Source: Gremmenia infestans
Lineage: Eukaryota > Ascomycota > Leotiomycetes > Helotiales > Hamatocanthoscyphaceae
Reading direction: 5' to 3'
NCBI GenBank assembly: GCA_032629725.1
Contig: JAFEVB010000027.1
Location: forward strand, 310,001 to 374,000
DNA length: 64,000 bases
How positions within the stretch are numbered: position 1 is the first letter of the stretch; every line of letters begins with the position of its first letter. Below the pieces are notes generated by a model, which was not told the DNA's origin, ran no database searches, and saw only the letters and a list, made by a program, of their open reading frames with translations. A program made the translations under genes and the position numbers. Shown in pieces: positions 44,124-55,711 of the stretch.

Positions 44124-47100
44124 TTATTTTACAACCCCTTTCCTCCTTTGATATAACCCTAAAATACCATCATTCCCAAAAGAAGCCGCAATATCCAGTG
44201 CCGTCCTACCCTCCCCATCCTCGTGCAACGGATCGCACCCCAGCTGCACTAACCTCTGGAAAGCCTCGATGTTGCGATCCACCTCGTCCATATGATAATT
44301 CCACATAAAGGGTTTTGGTCTGCGAGCCACCATATGCAAGGCAGTCGTACCGTCATTCGTCGCAGCCCGGACATCCGCCCCGTTATCAAGGAAGAAGGAT
44401 AGTTCACGGATGCTGTACCCGGCATTGATGTGCGCGAGGAGGGGCGTTTGGCCCAGCTTATTGCGGGAATTAATATCGACGCCTAAGGCGAGGGCGTGTT
44501 TCATGAGGGAGAGTTGTTCTTCAAGGACTTCATTGTCAGGATAGTATAAAGAAGGAAATTCCCGACTGAGGTGATGAAGAACGGTGTCGCCATTGGGGTC
44601 GGGATCTAAGAGGTCTGCGTTCCCCTCGTTGATAAATTTCAAACAGAGTTCTATCCTGCCACTTTGAAGGGCAAGGTGTAAAGGCGAGAATCCCTCATTG
44701 TTCTTTTGCCGAATCAACTCTTTGACACCGGGAATAGGTAGGAATCGGTCGAGGACTTTGTTGTTCTTTTCCCTTAGGAGATAAAATATAAGATGGCGCC
44801 CCTTGTTATCAGTCGCCAAGTAATCTATAGTAGATCCGTAACGCTGAGAGTCCGCAAGCAGCATATACGCTGGTATGTATTCGGCTTTGAGGCGTTCTTT
44901 TTCATCCGCAGGAAGTAGACTGTTAAAGCTAGCCTCCGAATCGACGGTAGAAGCGCAGGCCGCCATGAAAACGGTCCTGCCTTGTGAATCCCTCATATTC
45001 AAATCGAGATCTGGCTTCTCGAGGAATGGGCGCAGTATAGATGAGATTGCGCGTTGAAACACCCAATGGAGCAGAGGTTCATCGTCATTAACGGGGACAT
45101 CAACCTTTGCACCGTAATCCAAAAGTAACTTTACCATCTCTTTAGCTGTGGACGAACTCCATGATCCAATTGATGATTGCAAAGCAGCAATCGTAAGTGG
45201 ATATCGATTCTGAATGCCTTGAGAACGCCTATAGTCGGAATCCCGTAATGCTAATGACGTAGACGTATCTAGACCGTTGCAGTCTGCTCCGTGCTCGAGG
45301 TAGATCTTAAGTATTTGGACGTTTCCGCTTTCGATTGCCGATGTGAGCACACCTTTTCTTCCAGCACTTACATCGGCTCCGTACTTGAGAAGGATTTTGA
45401 CTATGTCTCCATCAGGCCCAGCTTTGTTCAACGGAGTTAATCCTTCATCGTCCACTCTGTTCGGATTTGCGCCCAATCTCAAGAGCATTTCAGCACATTG
45501 TGGTTTGAAGAGGCCTTTGCGAGTAGCGGAACAATACGTTGTGTGGCTACTTGCGACCTGGAGTGGAGTCTGGCCGTTTGCGTCTAGTACATCTATTCGA
45601 GCTCCTGAGATAATAAAATTAGTATAAATCTCCTTTTGATATATCAAGATTTGAAGGACAGAAGCCAGCAGTACAAGAGCTATCCTCATTACTTATGAGC
45701 CTCCTATGTTTAAGCAGGTTTCAACATGACCTCTCAATCTTCTCTTAAAATGATATGTTTTCTTGGGGTTTAGAACCCGTATGATAACATGAAACGTCAA
45801 GTGATACAAGCTGCAATGCCTCACAAAATCTGAGAATTTCATCATAGAAAGGAGAGAAGCTCAAAGGCAAAAGGCGGAATTCTTACCGTTATGTATCAAG
45901 TACTCAATCGCGTCAACTTGCCACCAGAAATGGCCTTCAGCGAGTACGTGGAGTGCGGTCGAACCCAGAACGATGGCCTCTGCTTCTCCAGGTTTCTTCG
46001 CTTTTTTGACAAGTTGGTGGGCATTCACATCGACAAGACCTTCTTTTAGAAGGAGCTTCACCATGTCCATGTTCCACGTAGGCCGGTCGCAAGCCACTTG
46101 CAGAAGTGGACGTATTATCCTATATCCGGTGTGGACTTTCTCGGCCAAGTTTTGGGCAAATTTTGGGTCATCCAGGAGCCTGGCTTTCGTTATAATTTTA
46201 GCCATAAGGTCCGTCCTTCCAAGTCTTGCGATTCTGGAAATAGCTGTGCCGTCATCATCATGGCGATTTTCCTGCATGAAATCTACATTCTTCGAAAGTA
46301 AATCCTCCATTGCGGCTTCATCCATATCTTCAATGGACGCAATCGGCTGTTTGGCAGGAATATGACCGTTATCAATTACCTCAGTAGGATTCGGGACTTG
46401 TACCATCAATGATGTCTCCGCAGAACGGGTTTCCTGGAGGGGGCTTTCTTTCCCTTGTTGTCGAATGGCGGCCACCAGCTCCGTATTTTTGCATGATAGG
46501 GCGAAAGACAGTGCACCATTAATGTCTGCCTTAGCTTTCATCAGCATTTTAACAATCATATCAACTCGGGCGACATGATCATGCAGACTTCTTCTCCCCA
46601 TAAAAGACCGCGGGTCAAAGGTCGGCAAACGTCTAAATGGGTCTTGAATACTATAGCTTGAGGTAAGCTTTTGTACTGTGCTCTGCTTTCTTATCAGGAA
46701 CCAAATCTTTTCCTCCTCGGCGGATTCTGCACACGCCATTAGAGGAGTAACTCCGTCTTCAGATTTGAGATTAATGTCTGCTCCTGCACTAATCAATATG
46801 CTGACAGATTCTAGTAGACCCGAGCGACACGCATCGTGAAGAGGGGATCGTCCCTCAATATCGACGGCACTGATATCGATTGAGTTATCAGATTTCTTGC
46901 CAAATAGGACGAGCATTGCGATGATGCTACTTTGGCGTCCGCGAGCTGCGCAATGAAGAGGTGTTCGAAGGCCGAAAGACTTCGCATTCAGATTGGCATT
47001 ATAACGAATCAACTGGAATGCTGCCATTTCGGAAGCAGCAGACGCAAAATGCAATGGTGTATAGCCGTCTATGTCTTGCGCATTTATATCAACAGTAGGA

Positions 47101-50100
47101 TCGAGGCGAAGAAGCACGGAGACGAAGCTTTCTCGAGTTGGAGTAGTCCTAGATATACCGTTCTCGGCATAGACAGAACTGATAATGTGTGCCGCTGTCT
47201 GTCGTTGACTATTCCTTGCGTGTGGTGAAACACCTATTTTGATTAGATATTCCACCAGCGTGATCTCTTCTGGAAACGCTTCAAAGCGCTTTGCGACTTC
47301 GTGCAGGAGGGTATTGCCATCATTATCAGTCAACTTGGGATCTGCTCCCTTACTGACAAGCAACTTGACTAATTCGACGGGGGATTTTGTTTGACAGGCT
47401 AAATGAAGCACTGTCTTTCCTTTTAAGAATGTTCGTGCTCCTAGCGATGGGGTTTTAGGGTGTTGCAAAAGCACATCAACCAAAGCTCGATTGCTTTGGG
47501 CTACCGCATGAAGTAAAACCGTCATTCCATCGCGGTCGTTAATCTCCAAGTTGGCACCACTGTCGATGAGTAGACGTGCTTGGTCGGAATCTATCTCCCC
47601 ATTGACGCGAGACGACGAGATTTTAAATTCATGCATAGGAGTCTGACCCAGGCTATTTTGAACATCAACATTGGCCCCGAGGCGTAGTAGTGCACTCAAA
47701 ATTTGCTGCTTCACCATCGAATGACCTTTGCACGCACTTTGAAGTGGTGTATTGCCGCTAAAGTCCTGGGCATTTATATCTGCTCCGTGATCGACGAGTA
47801 ACTGTATGTGGTCAACTGGAGAATGAATATTTTCAACGGCACTGGGGACAAAATGTTAGTCAATTTTCAATATGGGAGTCTTTTGGATGGGGATCTCGGG
47901 AAAGGGCTGGTAAAAATAAAGCATTAAACGTACAGATGGAGTGGAGTGACACCATCGGAAGATCGTGCCTGTCCTGCGGGAGCCTTGTGGCTAAGGAGCT
48001 GACTCGCAACCTTAGTATTAGCCATACTTCTACAAGCTCGATGAAGTAATGTTTCCCCGTTCCAATTGGTAGCAGAAGGATCAGCACCCAGAGAAAGTAA
48101 TGGTTCCAAAGCTACAGGTGCTTCGAAACCGTGGCCGACAGTGAGGAGGAGCGGGGTATTTCCCCCACTGTCTTTTGCTTCCAAATCAGCTCCAGCTGAC
48201 AAAAGCATCTCCAGGATGTGTCTCATTATTGAGACCTTTTTGGTATCTCCTGTGTTTGCTTGGACGAGACTATGAATCGCAGTCCTCCCATGTGGCTGTG
48301 AGTCCCAAAAGAACCTCTTCCGAAAAGATCTTGGATTTCTCACCTCTTCTGGAGGTTCTTCTTGCTTTACCCTTGCTCCTTTCTCTAATAAAAGTCTAAC
48401 GCACTCGGGCTCCAGTGATTGCGCTGCAAGAGCTAGCGCAGGCTCGGGCCCAGTACTGTCGATCATGCTCGAAGGTTTGACTGTTGAGGTTGCATTGGGA
48501 GAAATTTCCGACGTTTCCAAAAGTGCGGACATTAACAAAAAGTGACCGCCCGCAGCGGCTCGACAGAGGGCATTCTCAAGGTCCTCCTTCTTTGCATAGG
48601 GAATCATCTGCAGAACACTTTCAACGTGCCCACTTTGACTGGCATACATGAGCGGGGTTTCCCCAACATGAGAGGGTGCATTTCCACAGAACCGACCAAC
48701 GTCTTTGGTTTTTCCAGTTGTTGGTGATACGCCTATGACGACAAATGTGAGCAAGCTTCTACAGATGGAGGCGCCGTACTAAAGGAGTTTGACTTACCAG
48801 CAGCAAGAAGTAATTTCACGACTTGTGCATGATTTCTCGAGGCGGCAAGATGAAGAGGCTTTAAACCATCGTAGCCATCCACATCAGGCTTTGCTCCGGC
48901 TTCTAGTAACAGACTCACAACCTCGCTATGACCGCCTTTGGCAGCCCAAAATAGTGGGGTGTTCTCACTACTATCTGATGCATTAACATCCGCGCCACTC
49001 AGTATCAAATGCTGTGCCCATGAGGACAGCCCAAAGCCCGCAGCAATGTGGAGCTGGCTTGAATTCTGTCTGGTAACTGCATTGTTCGTTTCGCCAGCCA
49101 TCAATTCAAGCCACGCTCTAAAATGTGAGCTGCGCGGATGACAGAAAGTCTCCAAGCTATTGAAGAATGACGTGTCCTCCACATCATAATTCTTTGCGTG
49201 GTATGGCCATTTCTTTGCAGCATATTCCGTGAATGCGTTTCGCAGAAAAGTGCTTTGGAAGTCGAATCTCACCTGCTGGTGAGGATTCCAGGGAGCACTT
49301 TCCCCGGATTGTAGATCATCTTCTGGATACGCTTTGAAGGTATCCCTTTGAAACCGGGCCAAGCAAGCAAGAGCGATATTACGATGCGCTGCTGCAGGCT
49401 CAATCACGGGAAACTGAGGCGTGCCAGGTGTCGAGCGTAGAATTCGACTGCTATCAAGAAGGAACTCTGTGAAGGAGTGATGCAATATTTGAACCACCTC
49501 ATCTTCCATGATATCTAACAAGGGCCCGCAAGCACTTCTGACAATTTCTTTGCTATCTCTGTCGGTAGCTGCAATATGATGGTTTGTTTCAATGGCTTTT
49601 GCTATCTCAATCAGACGCAATGGTCGTGCCGAATGGGTGACTAGCTGTAAAATTAATATTTGAATATTCTGGTCGACTTGTGTACATAGCGCATAGTCAT
49701 GGAGAATTCGGTTATACATCTCTTCGAGACCAACGGGTAGCTTAGAAACAACTTCAAGTATTGTGTCTTCGCCATCTTCTTCTTCTTTGATTGCATTCGC
49801 AATCTGATCAAGCATCAGACGGGCGTAGAGGAAAAGACCGTCAGATCGCTTGCAGACTGTGTCCCTGATGAAATCTCGAGTTTTTAGACTGATCCCATCC
49901 CGAGAAAATTCTGCTGTGCGTTGACGGACAAAAAGGGATATATCTCGTGTGACAAGTTCCTCTTCTAGACTGACATGGATGACTTGAGGATCCTTCAATG
50001 ATCGCTGGAGATATTGTTTTGGTCTGCTCGTCATCAGTATTTTGACATCAGAAGGCCTAAAAGAGCCAAGAGCGTTCAAATGGGACAGAAAGTCTTCATC

Positions 50101-50685
50101 GAAGCTCATTTCATCCAGTGCATCAACCACGCAGTAAGCCTTCTCCACGGAGCGCAAGCCTGCCAAGAGATAATTCCACAGTTGACTTGTTGACAAGCTT
50201 TCCAGATCTTTTTCCTCCTCCTTTATAAGCTCCCAGAGGGAGACTTGCAGATTTTCACTAAATGGGAGAAGCTGGGCGAGCCAATCTCGCAGTAGAGAGC
50301 TGGAGGAGCGATTTGTTTCGATAATCTGTCGGAAAAAGAAATACATGACTGGCACAGATTTATTTCGGGAAAGCGAATCGACCATCGAAGCGGCAACAAC
50401 ACTTTTACCAGCCCCAGGGACAGCTTTGATCCAGATAGATCCATGGCTGGTAGATGAGTCCCAAAGACTGAACTGGGGGGTTTCTCTAATCCATTCGCCG
50501 GTCTCCGGGGCTCTGGATGAGAGATGACGGTGGAACTCGCTCGAGAAGGCATCATAATCTGTAGGGCTCAGCCATGCTTTTATCTTGGTAAGATCTGGCT
50601 GTTCCTCAGCGGCAATTTGTTTTGCAACGTCCACAGAATCGACGAGCTCGAAATCGGAATCATCAGAGGGGAGATCTAACTCCAT
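44124..50685 (-). CDS. NACHT-ankyrin NLR-type protein
   Basis: Four exons: 50685..48798, 48732..47934, 47841..45887, 45604..44124; all joins keep frame (2,040 aa). Residues 1-80 are a short acidic start plus the linker common before fungal NACHT domains (WLSPTDYDAFSSEFHRHLSS). The NACHT NTPase has P-loop IWIKAVPGAGKS (ending at 95) and Walker B-like CVVDALDE (about 185-192). After a helical region, ankyrin repeats run from about residue 540 to near the C-terminus, for example NTPLFWAAKGGHSEVVSLLL, TPLQVASSHTTY and TALHMVARR. There is no separate N-terminal effector domain (HET, PNP, lipase or amyloid motif). Such proteins are candidate intracellular sensors in heterokaryon incompatibility or fungal innate immunity. 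Confidence 0.88.
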
Positions 50686-51140
50686 GCTTAATGAGCTGAT
50701 TCACGCAACTCAGAGTAGTTTTGAAGAAATACAAAGAAAGTAGAGATCAGGATGGGACGATAAATCCAAAACTGCGCCCTATGGTGGTTGATTGATGTTT
50801 GAAGTGGCGCAGACGCGTCTGCCTGATGTACAGTACGTACAGTGAGGTGAGTCTCACGGGATCAACCTACGGTACTCGCTTACTCTATCTCCCATAGCAA
50901 CATTTCTCAGAGCTTCTCTTAGAAACAATTGCGCTCTATGGTAGCCACCTACCTATACATATGAAATGTTGTGAAAACATTATTGGGGGTGGTGAGGGGG
51001 ATGGAGAGGCATATGGAGAGGCATACCGATGGAGAGGGATGGGGATGGGGATGGCGGCGCGGAGTGGATCCAGGGCCAGGACTTTTTTTTGCGTAGCGTG
51101 AAATACAGTTACCAAAACACCGCTCCTTTACCCAACGCCG
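50686..51140. promoter_or_regulatory. Divergent spacer, NLR and DHCR24-like gene
   Basis: 455 bp between start codons. It contains TGTACAGTACGTACAGTG near 50826 and a purine-rich GGGGAT/GGAGAG repeat at about 50985-51055 just upstream of the oxidoreductase. No gene. Confidence 0.45.
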
Positions 51141-52898
51141 ATGAAGTTTCACCAGACAGCAATTGCTGTTAGAAGGCAACAATTTCCGCGCCTGGTCCAA
51201 ACCCAGCGGAGAAGCGCGTCTACGAACCTATCTCCTTTACCCTCACCAACGCGAGCACCCACACGAAATGGCTCGACGCGTCCAAGTACGACTTCAACGC
51301 CCTCGAGGCTATTCATAGCCTCTCTAAAAGGGTCAATTGCACCCAAGACGCGATCATTCTCGGCCACATTACGCGCCCGCGACTCAACAGACCTTCACAA
51401 GAAAGCTGTCGAGGCGATTTCCAGCACAGTGCGCCAATACTTTGCAAAAGGCGAGAAATTCCGAATATATCATGGTTCCACGAATAGCACGAGACAGTCT
51501 ACACTGAAACGGAATCTGGTGGATACAAGCAGCTTATCAAATGTCTTGAAAGTAGACGTCGAGGCAAAGACATGTCTCGTGGAGCCGAACGTTCCAATGG
51601 ACCGGCTAGTTGAAGCGACGTTAAAACATGGCCTTGTACCACCAGTCGTTATGGAATTCCCGGGCATAACGGTAGGAGGAGGCTATTCTGGGACATCAGG
51701 GGAAAGTAGTTCTTTTAAGCATGGCTTTTTCGACCGAACGATCAACAATGTGGAAATGGTACTTGCGAACGGTGAGGTGGTGACAATCTCGCCTACAGAG
51801 AAACCAGATCTATTTCACGGCGCAGCGGGAGCTGTAGGAACATTCGGCGTTACGACGCTGGTTGAGCTACGGCTTCAAAAAGCTGCAAAATATGTCGAAA
51901 CAACATATCATCCGGTGTGCTCCATGTCTGACGCGATACAAAAGTTGCACGAATTTACTGCAAATCCAGAGCTTGATTACGTCGATGGCATTATGTTTTC
52001 CAAAACAAATGGTGCGATAGTCACAGGTCGGCTGACGGATGAGAAGAAAGAAGGGCTTTCAGTTCAAAGGTTCGGCGCGGCCCGCGACCCCTGGTTTTAC
52101 ATGCACGTTCAAGATGCAATCAAGAAGAATAGTACTGGGCCAACTACGGAAGCAGTGCCCTTAGCTGAATATCTCTTTCGCTATGATCGGGGTGGCTTCT
52201 GGGTTGGAAAATCAGCATTCGAGTACCTCAGATTCCCCTTCAATCGCTTCACTCGCTGGTTCCTGGACGACTTTCTGCACACAAGAATGCTCTACTCAGC
52301 TCTTCATGCCAGTGGAGAGGCAAAGAAATATGTGGTTCAAGATCTAGCTCTCCCATATTCCACTGCGGAGCAATTCGTTGAATATACAGATGAAACTTTT
52401 GGCATTTATCCCTTGTGGCTTTGTCCCCTGAAGCAAAGTCCGTATCCCACCATGCACCCACATTACAACAAGACAGAAGCCGATGGCAAGACACTACAGC
52501 CTATGCTGAATATCGGGCTCTGGGGCTTCGGGCCAAGTAATCATGAAGAGTTTGTAAGAAAGAATCGAGATCTGGAGCGGAAGCTGAAGGAGCTTGGTGG
52601 AATGAAGTGGCTTTATGCACATACATACTACACTGAAGAAGAATTTTGGGAGCAGTTCGACCGGCCCTGGTATGAGAAGCTGCGAGTGAAGTACAACGCA
52701 ACGTCCTTGCCGAGTGTATACGAGAAAGTCAAGGTAGACGTTGAGGCCGAGAAGAAAGCCGAGAAGAAAAATGGATGGTTCTTCCACACGAAATGGCCCT
52801 TTAATGGTTTCTATGGCATCAAGAAGGCCATCGAAAGTCGCACCTACCTTGCTGCTAGGAAATCTGTCTGGAAATCTTTTGGAAAGGAGGCGAACTGA
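51141..52898 (+). CDS. FAD-dependent delta(24)-sterol reductase-like oxidoreductase
   Basis: Single exon, 585 aa. The N-terminus is Arg/Ser/Thr-rich without acids (MKFHQTAIAVRRQQFPRLVQ), like a mitochondrial presequence. The FAD_binding_4 (PCMH/VAO) domain has LVEPNVPMDRLVEATLKHGL, PPVVMEFPGITVGGGYSGTS and DLFHGAAGAVGTFGVTTLVE. The C-terminal half resembles DHCR24 (YDRGGFWVGKSAFEYLRFPF; LYAHTYYTEEEFW). DHCR24 reduces the sterol side-chain C24 double bond with NADPH in cholesterol synthesis. Ergosterol producers do not need that exact reaction, so the true sterol or lipid substrate in this fungus is open. Confidence 0.85.
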   Translation: MKFHQTAIAVRRQQFPRLVQTQRRSASTNLSPLPSPTRAPTRNGSTRPSTTSTPSRLFIASLKGSIAPKTRSFSATLRARDSTDLHKKAVEAISSTVRQYFAKGEKFRIYHGSTNSTRQSTLKRNLVDTSSLSNVLKVDVEAKTCLVEPNVPMDRLVEATLKHGLVPPVVMEFPGITVGGGYSGTSGESSSFKHGFFDRTINNVEMVLANGEVVTISPTEKPDLFHGAAGAVGTFGVTTLVELRLQKAAKYVETTYHPVCSMSDAIQKLHEFTANPELDYVDGIMFSKTNGAIVTGRLTDEKKEGLSVQRFGAARDPWFYMHVQDAIKKNSTGPTTEAVPLAEYLFRYDRGGFWVGKSAFEYLRFPFNRFTRWFLDDFLHTRMLYSALHASGEAKKYVVQDLALPYSTAEQFVEYTDETFGIYPLWLCPLKQSPYPTMHPHYNKTEADGKTLQPMLNIGLWGFGPSNHEEFVRKNRDLERKLKELGGMKWLYAHTYYTEEEFWEQFDRPWYEKLRVKYNATSLPSVYEKVKVDVEAEKKAEKKNGWFFHTKWPFNGFYGIKKAIESRTYLAARKSVWKSFGKEAN

Positions 52899-55289
52899 GT
52901 GGTGCTGATACCATGGTGTTTTGAATAGAATAGAATGTACCAAAGCTGTTTTATAATTAGACCGGAGATATAGACGATAGATTTAGACAAATGTTGATAT
53001 ATACCTGATCATCTGGGCTCAAGATCACTAATACCTCTTCAATGCTCTATATTTCCTTACATACCTCTGATCATTCTTAAGCTTCTTATTCTACGCTTTT
53101 GCCATTATGTTCTAGTGAATACCAGGCTTGGCCTTTTAAGTTTTAGCAATTTCATTTGAGCCTTAGATACATCCATGGCACTGCTCCAAGAAGTGCAAGT
53201 TGCAGCAGCCGATAATAGGGTTGGCCCTTACTTATTGTCTAGTACTGTATGACTAGATCATTCCTCTTTCCACCTTATCACAATTTTTAGTAAGTGACGG
53301 TTTCCTTTTAGAGTCGAAATGTAGAAACCCAATTACATTAGTATACTATTCTTGAGATTAAAGATCTCGTTTTGGCTGCGAGTGCTAAAGAATATAGCTT
53401 AGGGGAAGATTAGTAAGTAGATGCTTTGAATATCCTACCCAGACCTCTCTCACCAGAGCCTCAAGGGTGGTAAAAGTAGTAAATGAATCTCTTGCTTATT
53501 TATTCCTCTGCCACAGAAGAGCAAGCTAAGCATCTAAAAGTATATATTTACCTTTGCCTACAGCTTCAAGAGTTAAAGCGAAAGATGTCGCCGACGACGA
53601 GAGACTGCTGTACTAATTGTGCTTGCAGAGTATCTTACTGCTCATCGCTTATACAGTAAGCACTAGGTCAGGGAAACTTGACCTCCTCAAAACACCTAGG
53701 CTGTTGGCAAAATGGTGCTAGAGAACATTAGTGAATGCTTTATTGTCAAGATCCTTTCACGGTCACCAAAAACATATAACCGTTTATTTCTATATTATTT
53801 CTCACCTCTAACCTTCTCTAGAAATATAGAGAGGTTATTTAGAGCGAAATAATCAACTAACTACATTTCTGTTCAGAGCAGCGCACTATCTGCTCCGCAA
53901 GTAAACTTGACCGGTGGCACGTGTTCTCTGTATGCCATAAAGAATATATCAAGTTGAGGACATGGAATTTATATATAGATTATTAATTTAGAGACTAAGA
54001 TCTAGAAAAAAGTTCTGGAAAAGGAAGGGATAACCCCAAAAAACAATATAGCAAGTATCTCCGACCTGCAAAATCACATGCAATGAAACACAATCCATTT
54101 ATATACACCTAGATTAAAACCCACATACATGATTCAAATACAAGCCCAAGCATGCTTCTATACGCACCAACATCTCTTTTCCTTCCACGAGGAAAACATT
54201 AGGAGAAGTATACTGCCTATTGATAGATTTCTACTTAGCTATACAATCCACTTCTTCAACCTCTCCCCCCTTCTCCTCTTCTACTTTCATCGGAGCTCAA
54301 GCATACCCCACCGACTTAATTTACGGTCAAGGAAAACTGCTGTCAAGAAATTTGTTAATTCACCTGCCGAGAAAAGCCAAAGAGAAGAAGTCTATTTATA
54401 AATCAAATCAAAATCAAACAAGTCAATAGAATGATATAGGCCGGGAATGTTAAGTAGACTTACTTTCTAGTCATAGCAAGAGAGAGCTTAGTTTCTTCGT
54501 TGAGCTTGATTATTAGTGCTTGCCTATGATACTATCTATAGTGCGAGTGTATATATACCTTACAGAATACTCAAATCGGGATGTTCATAAATGAATGTGA
54601 TTAGCTATGCTGCATACTCCTAGGCAAGAAAAGGAAAAGTGTAAAGACGTTGATTCGTGTATATATACAACCCATCCACCACCACAGCAACCAAAAGCCA
54701 TTCACAATTCCTATTTGTCCTATACAAGGAGATGGAGGTCAACGCCGGCGAAAAACGGATAAGAAGCTACACTACACTACTTAAGAAAGCAAGAGAAAGA
54801 CTTTACTCGAGCTCTAGAACCTGTCTTAGCTTAGAGACAAAACACTAAGGGTTTCTTCATCGCATACCCATAGCTAGCACTTGCTGTCAAGAAAATCACA
54901 TATGCATGCTGTTATGAAACCGCTTCGTTCATTCATCCACTCATTTCCATCAAGTCAATAAATTCGACGTCTCTCCAAATAAGACACCCCTTTCCTCTTC
55001 GACTGGGAGACACAAGGATGCTACCAAACTCTCCCAAGGAGAGCAGAGTGCAGTCCAAGAGCGGCGATTCGTAATAATGCCTGGTCCCAAGGGAGTGCAA
55101 GTGGGGACGCGAATTTATATCCGCATGTCGAAATGCCTTGGAAGTGAATTTAACAGGGTTCATCCAGCCTTGCTGTTAGGACTAGGTCATATATAGTCCC
55201 GGTTAGTAAAGATCATCTATCCATCCATTCATCCATTCCTTATAACCTCACTTCCCCCAAAACGCAGACTGAGATGATCGAACCAACTT

Positions 55290-55310
55290 TATAGATAGAT
55301 AGATAGATAT
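55290..55310. repeat. GATA tetranucleotide repeat
   Basis: About five perfect ATAG units within the 3' flank of the m-AAA protease gene. Confidence 0.85.
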
Positions 55311-55437
55311 TCAACTATTCATACACAACTAACCACAACTACATACATACAACCCATAAGCATACACACACATGCACGACAAAAGAAAAGGAAAAGGAAG
55401 AAAAAGTAATCCTAGAATGAGGAGTGAAGTATATATT

Positions 55438-55482
55438 TTTTCGTTCGTTTGTTCGTTCGTTCTTTCTTTCTTTCTTTCTGTC
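55438..55482. repeat. TTCG/TTCT tetranucleotide repeats
   Basis: A TTCGTTCG-type run changing into a TTCT run, together about 45 bp. Confidence 0.85.
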
Positions 55483-55711
55483 TTTGCAAGTTAAGGCAAG
55501 GCAAGCCCCATCCGGGCCCATGTTACGCGTACGCCATCGAAATGCATCATCTTCTTTCTTTCTCTTTCCTTATTTCTGTACAAAAGGACCCTGCGTCGAT
55601 CGCCCATCTTATATCCATCAACCGCTGCTTCCCTTCCCTTCCTACCTACTAATAAATTACAAAAACCCCCCCTCTCTCTTGTCTCTTCCCTCCCCATATG
55701 TTATTCTTGTC

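Larger units (their letters stand above)
52899..55711. other. AT-rich gene-poor stretch
   Basis: 2.8 kb with no supported gene. 53.0-54.9 kb is very AT-rich with many stops in all frames. A short imperfect hairpin (AACCTTCTCTA ... TAGAGAGGTT) lies near 53812-53838. Simple repeats occur at about 55290-55310 (GATA) and 55438-55480 (TTCG/TTCT). It could contain an old RIP-mutated repeat, but no element is recognisable. Confidence 0.45.
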
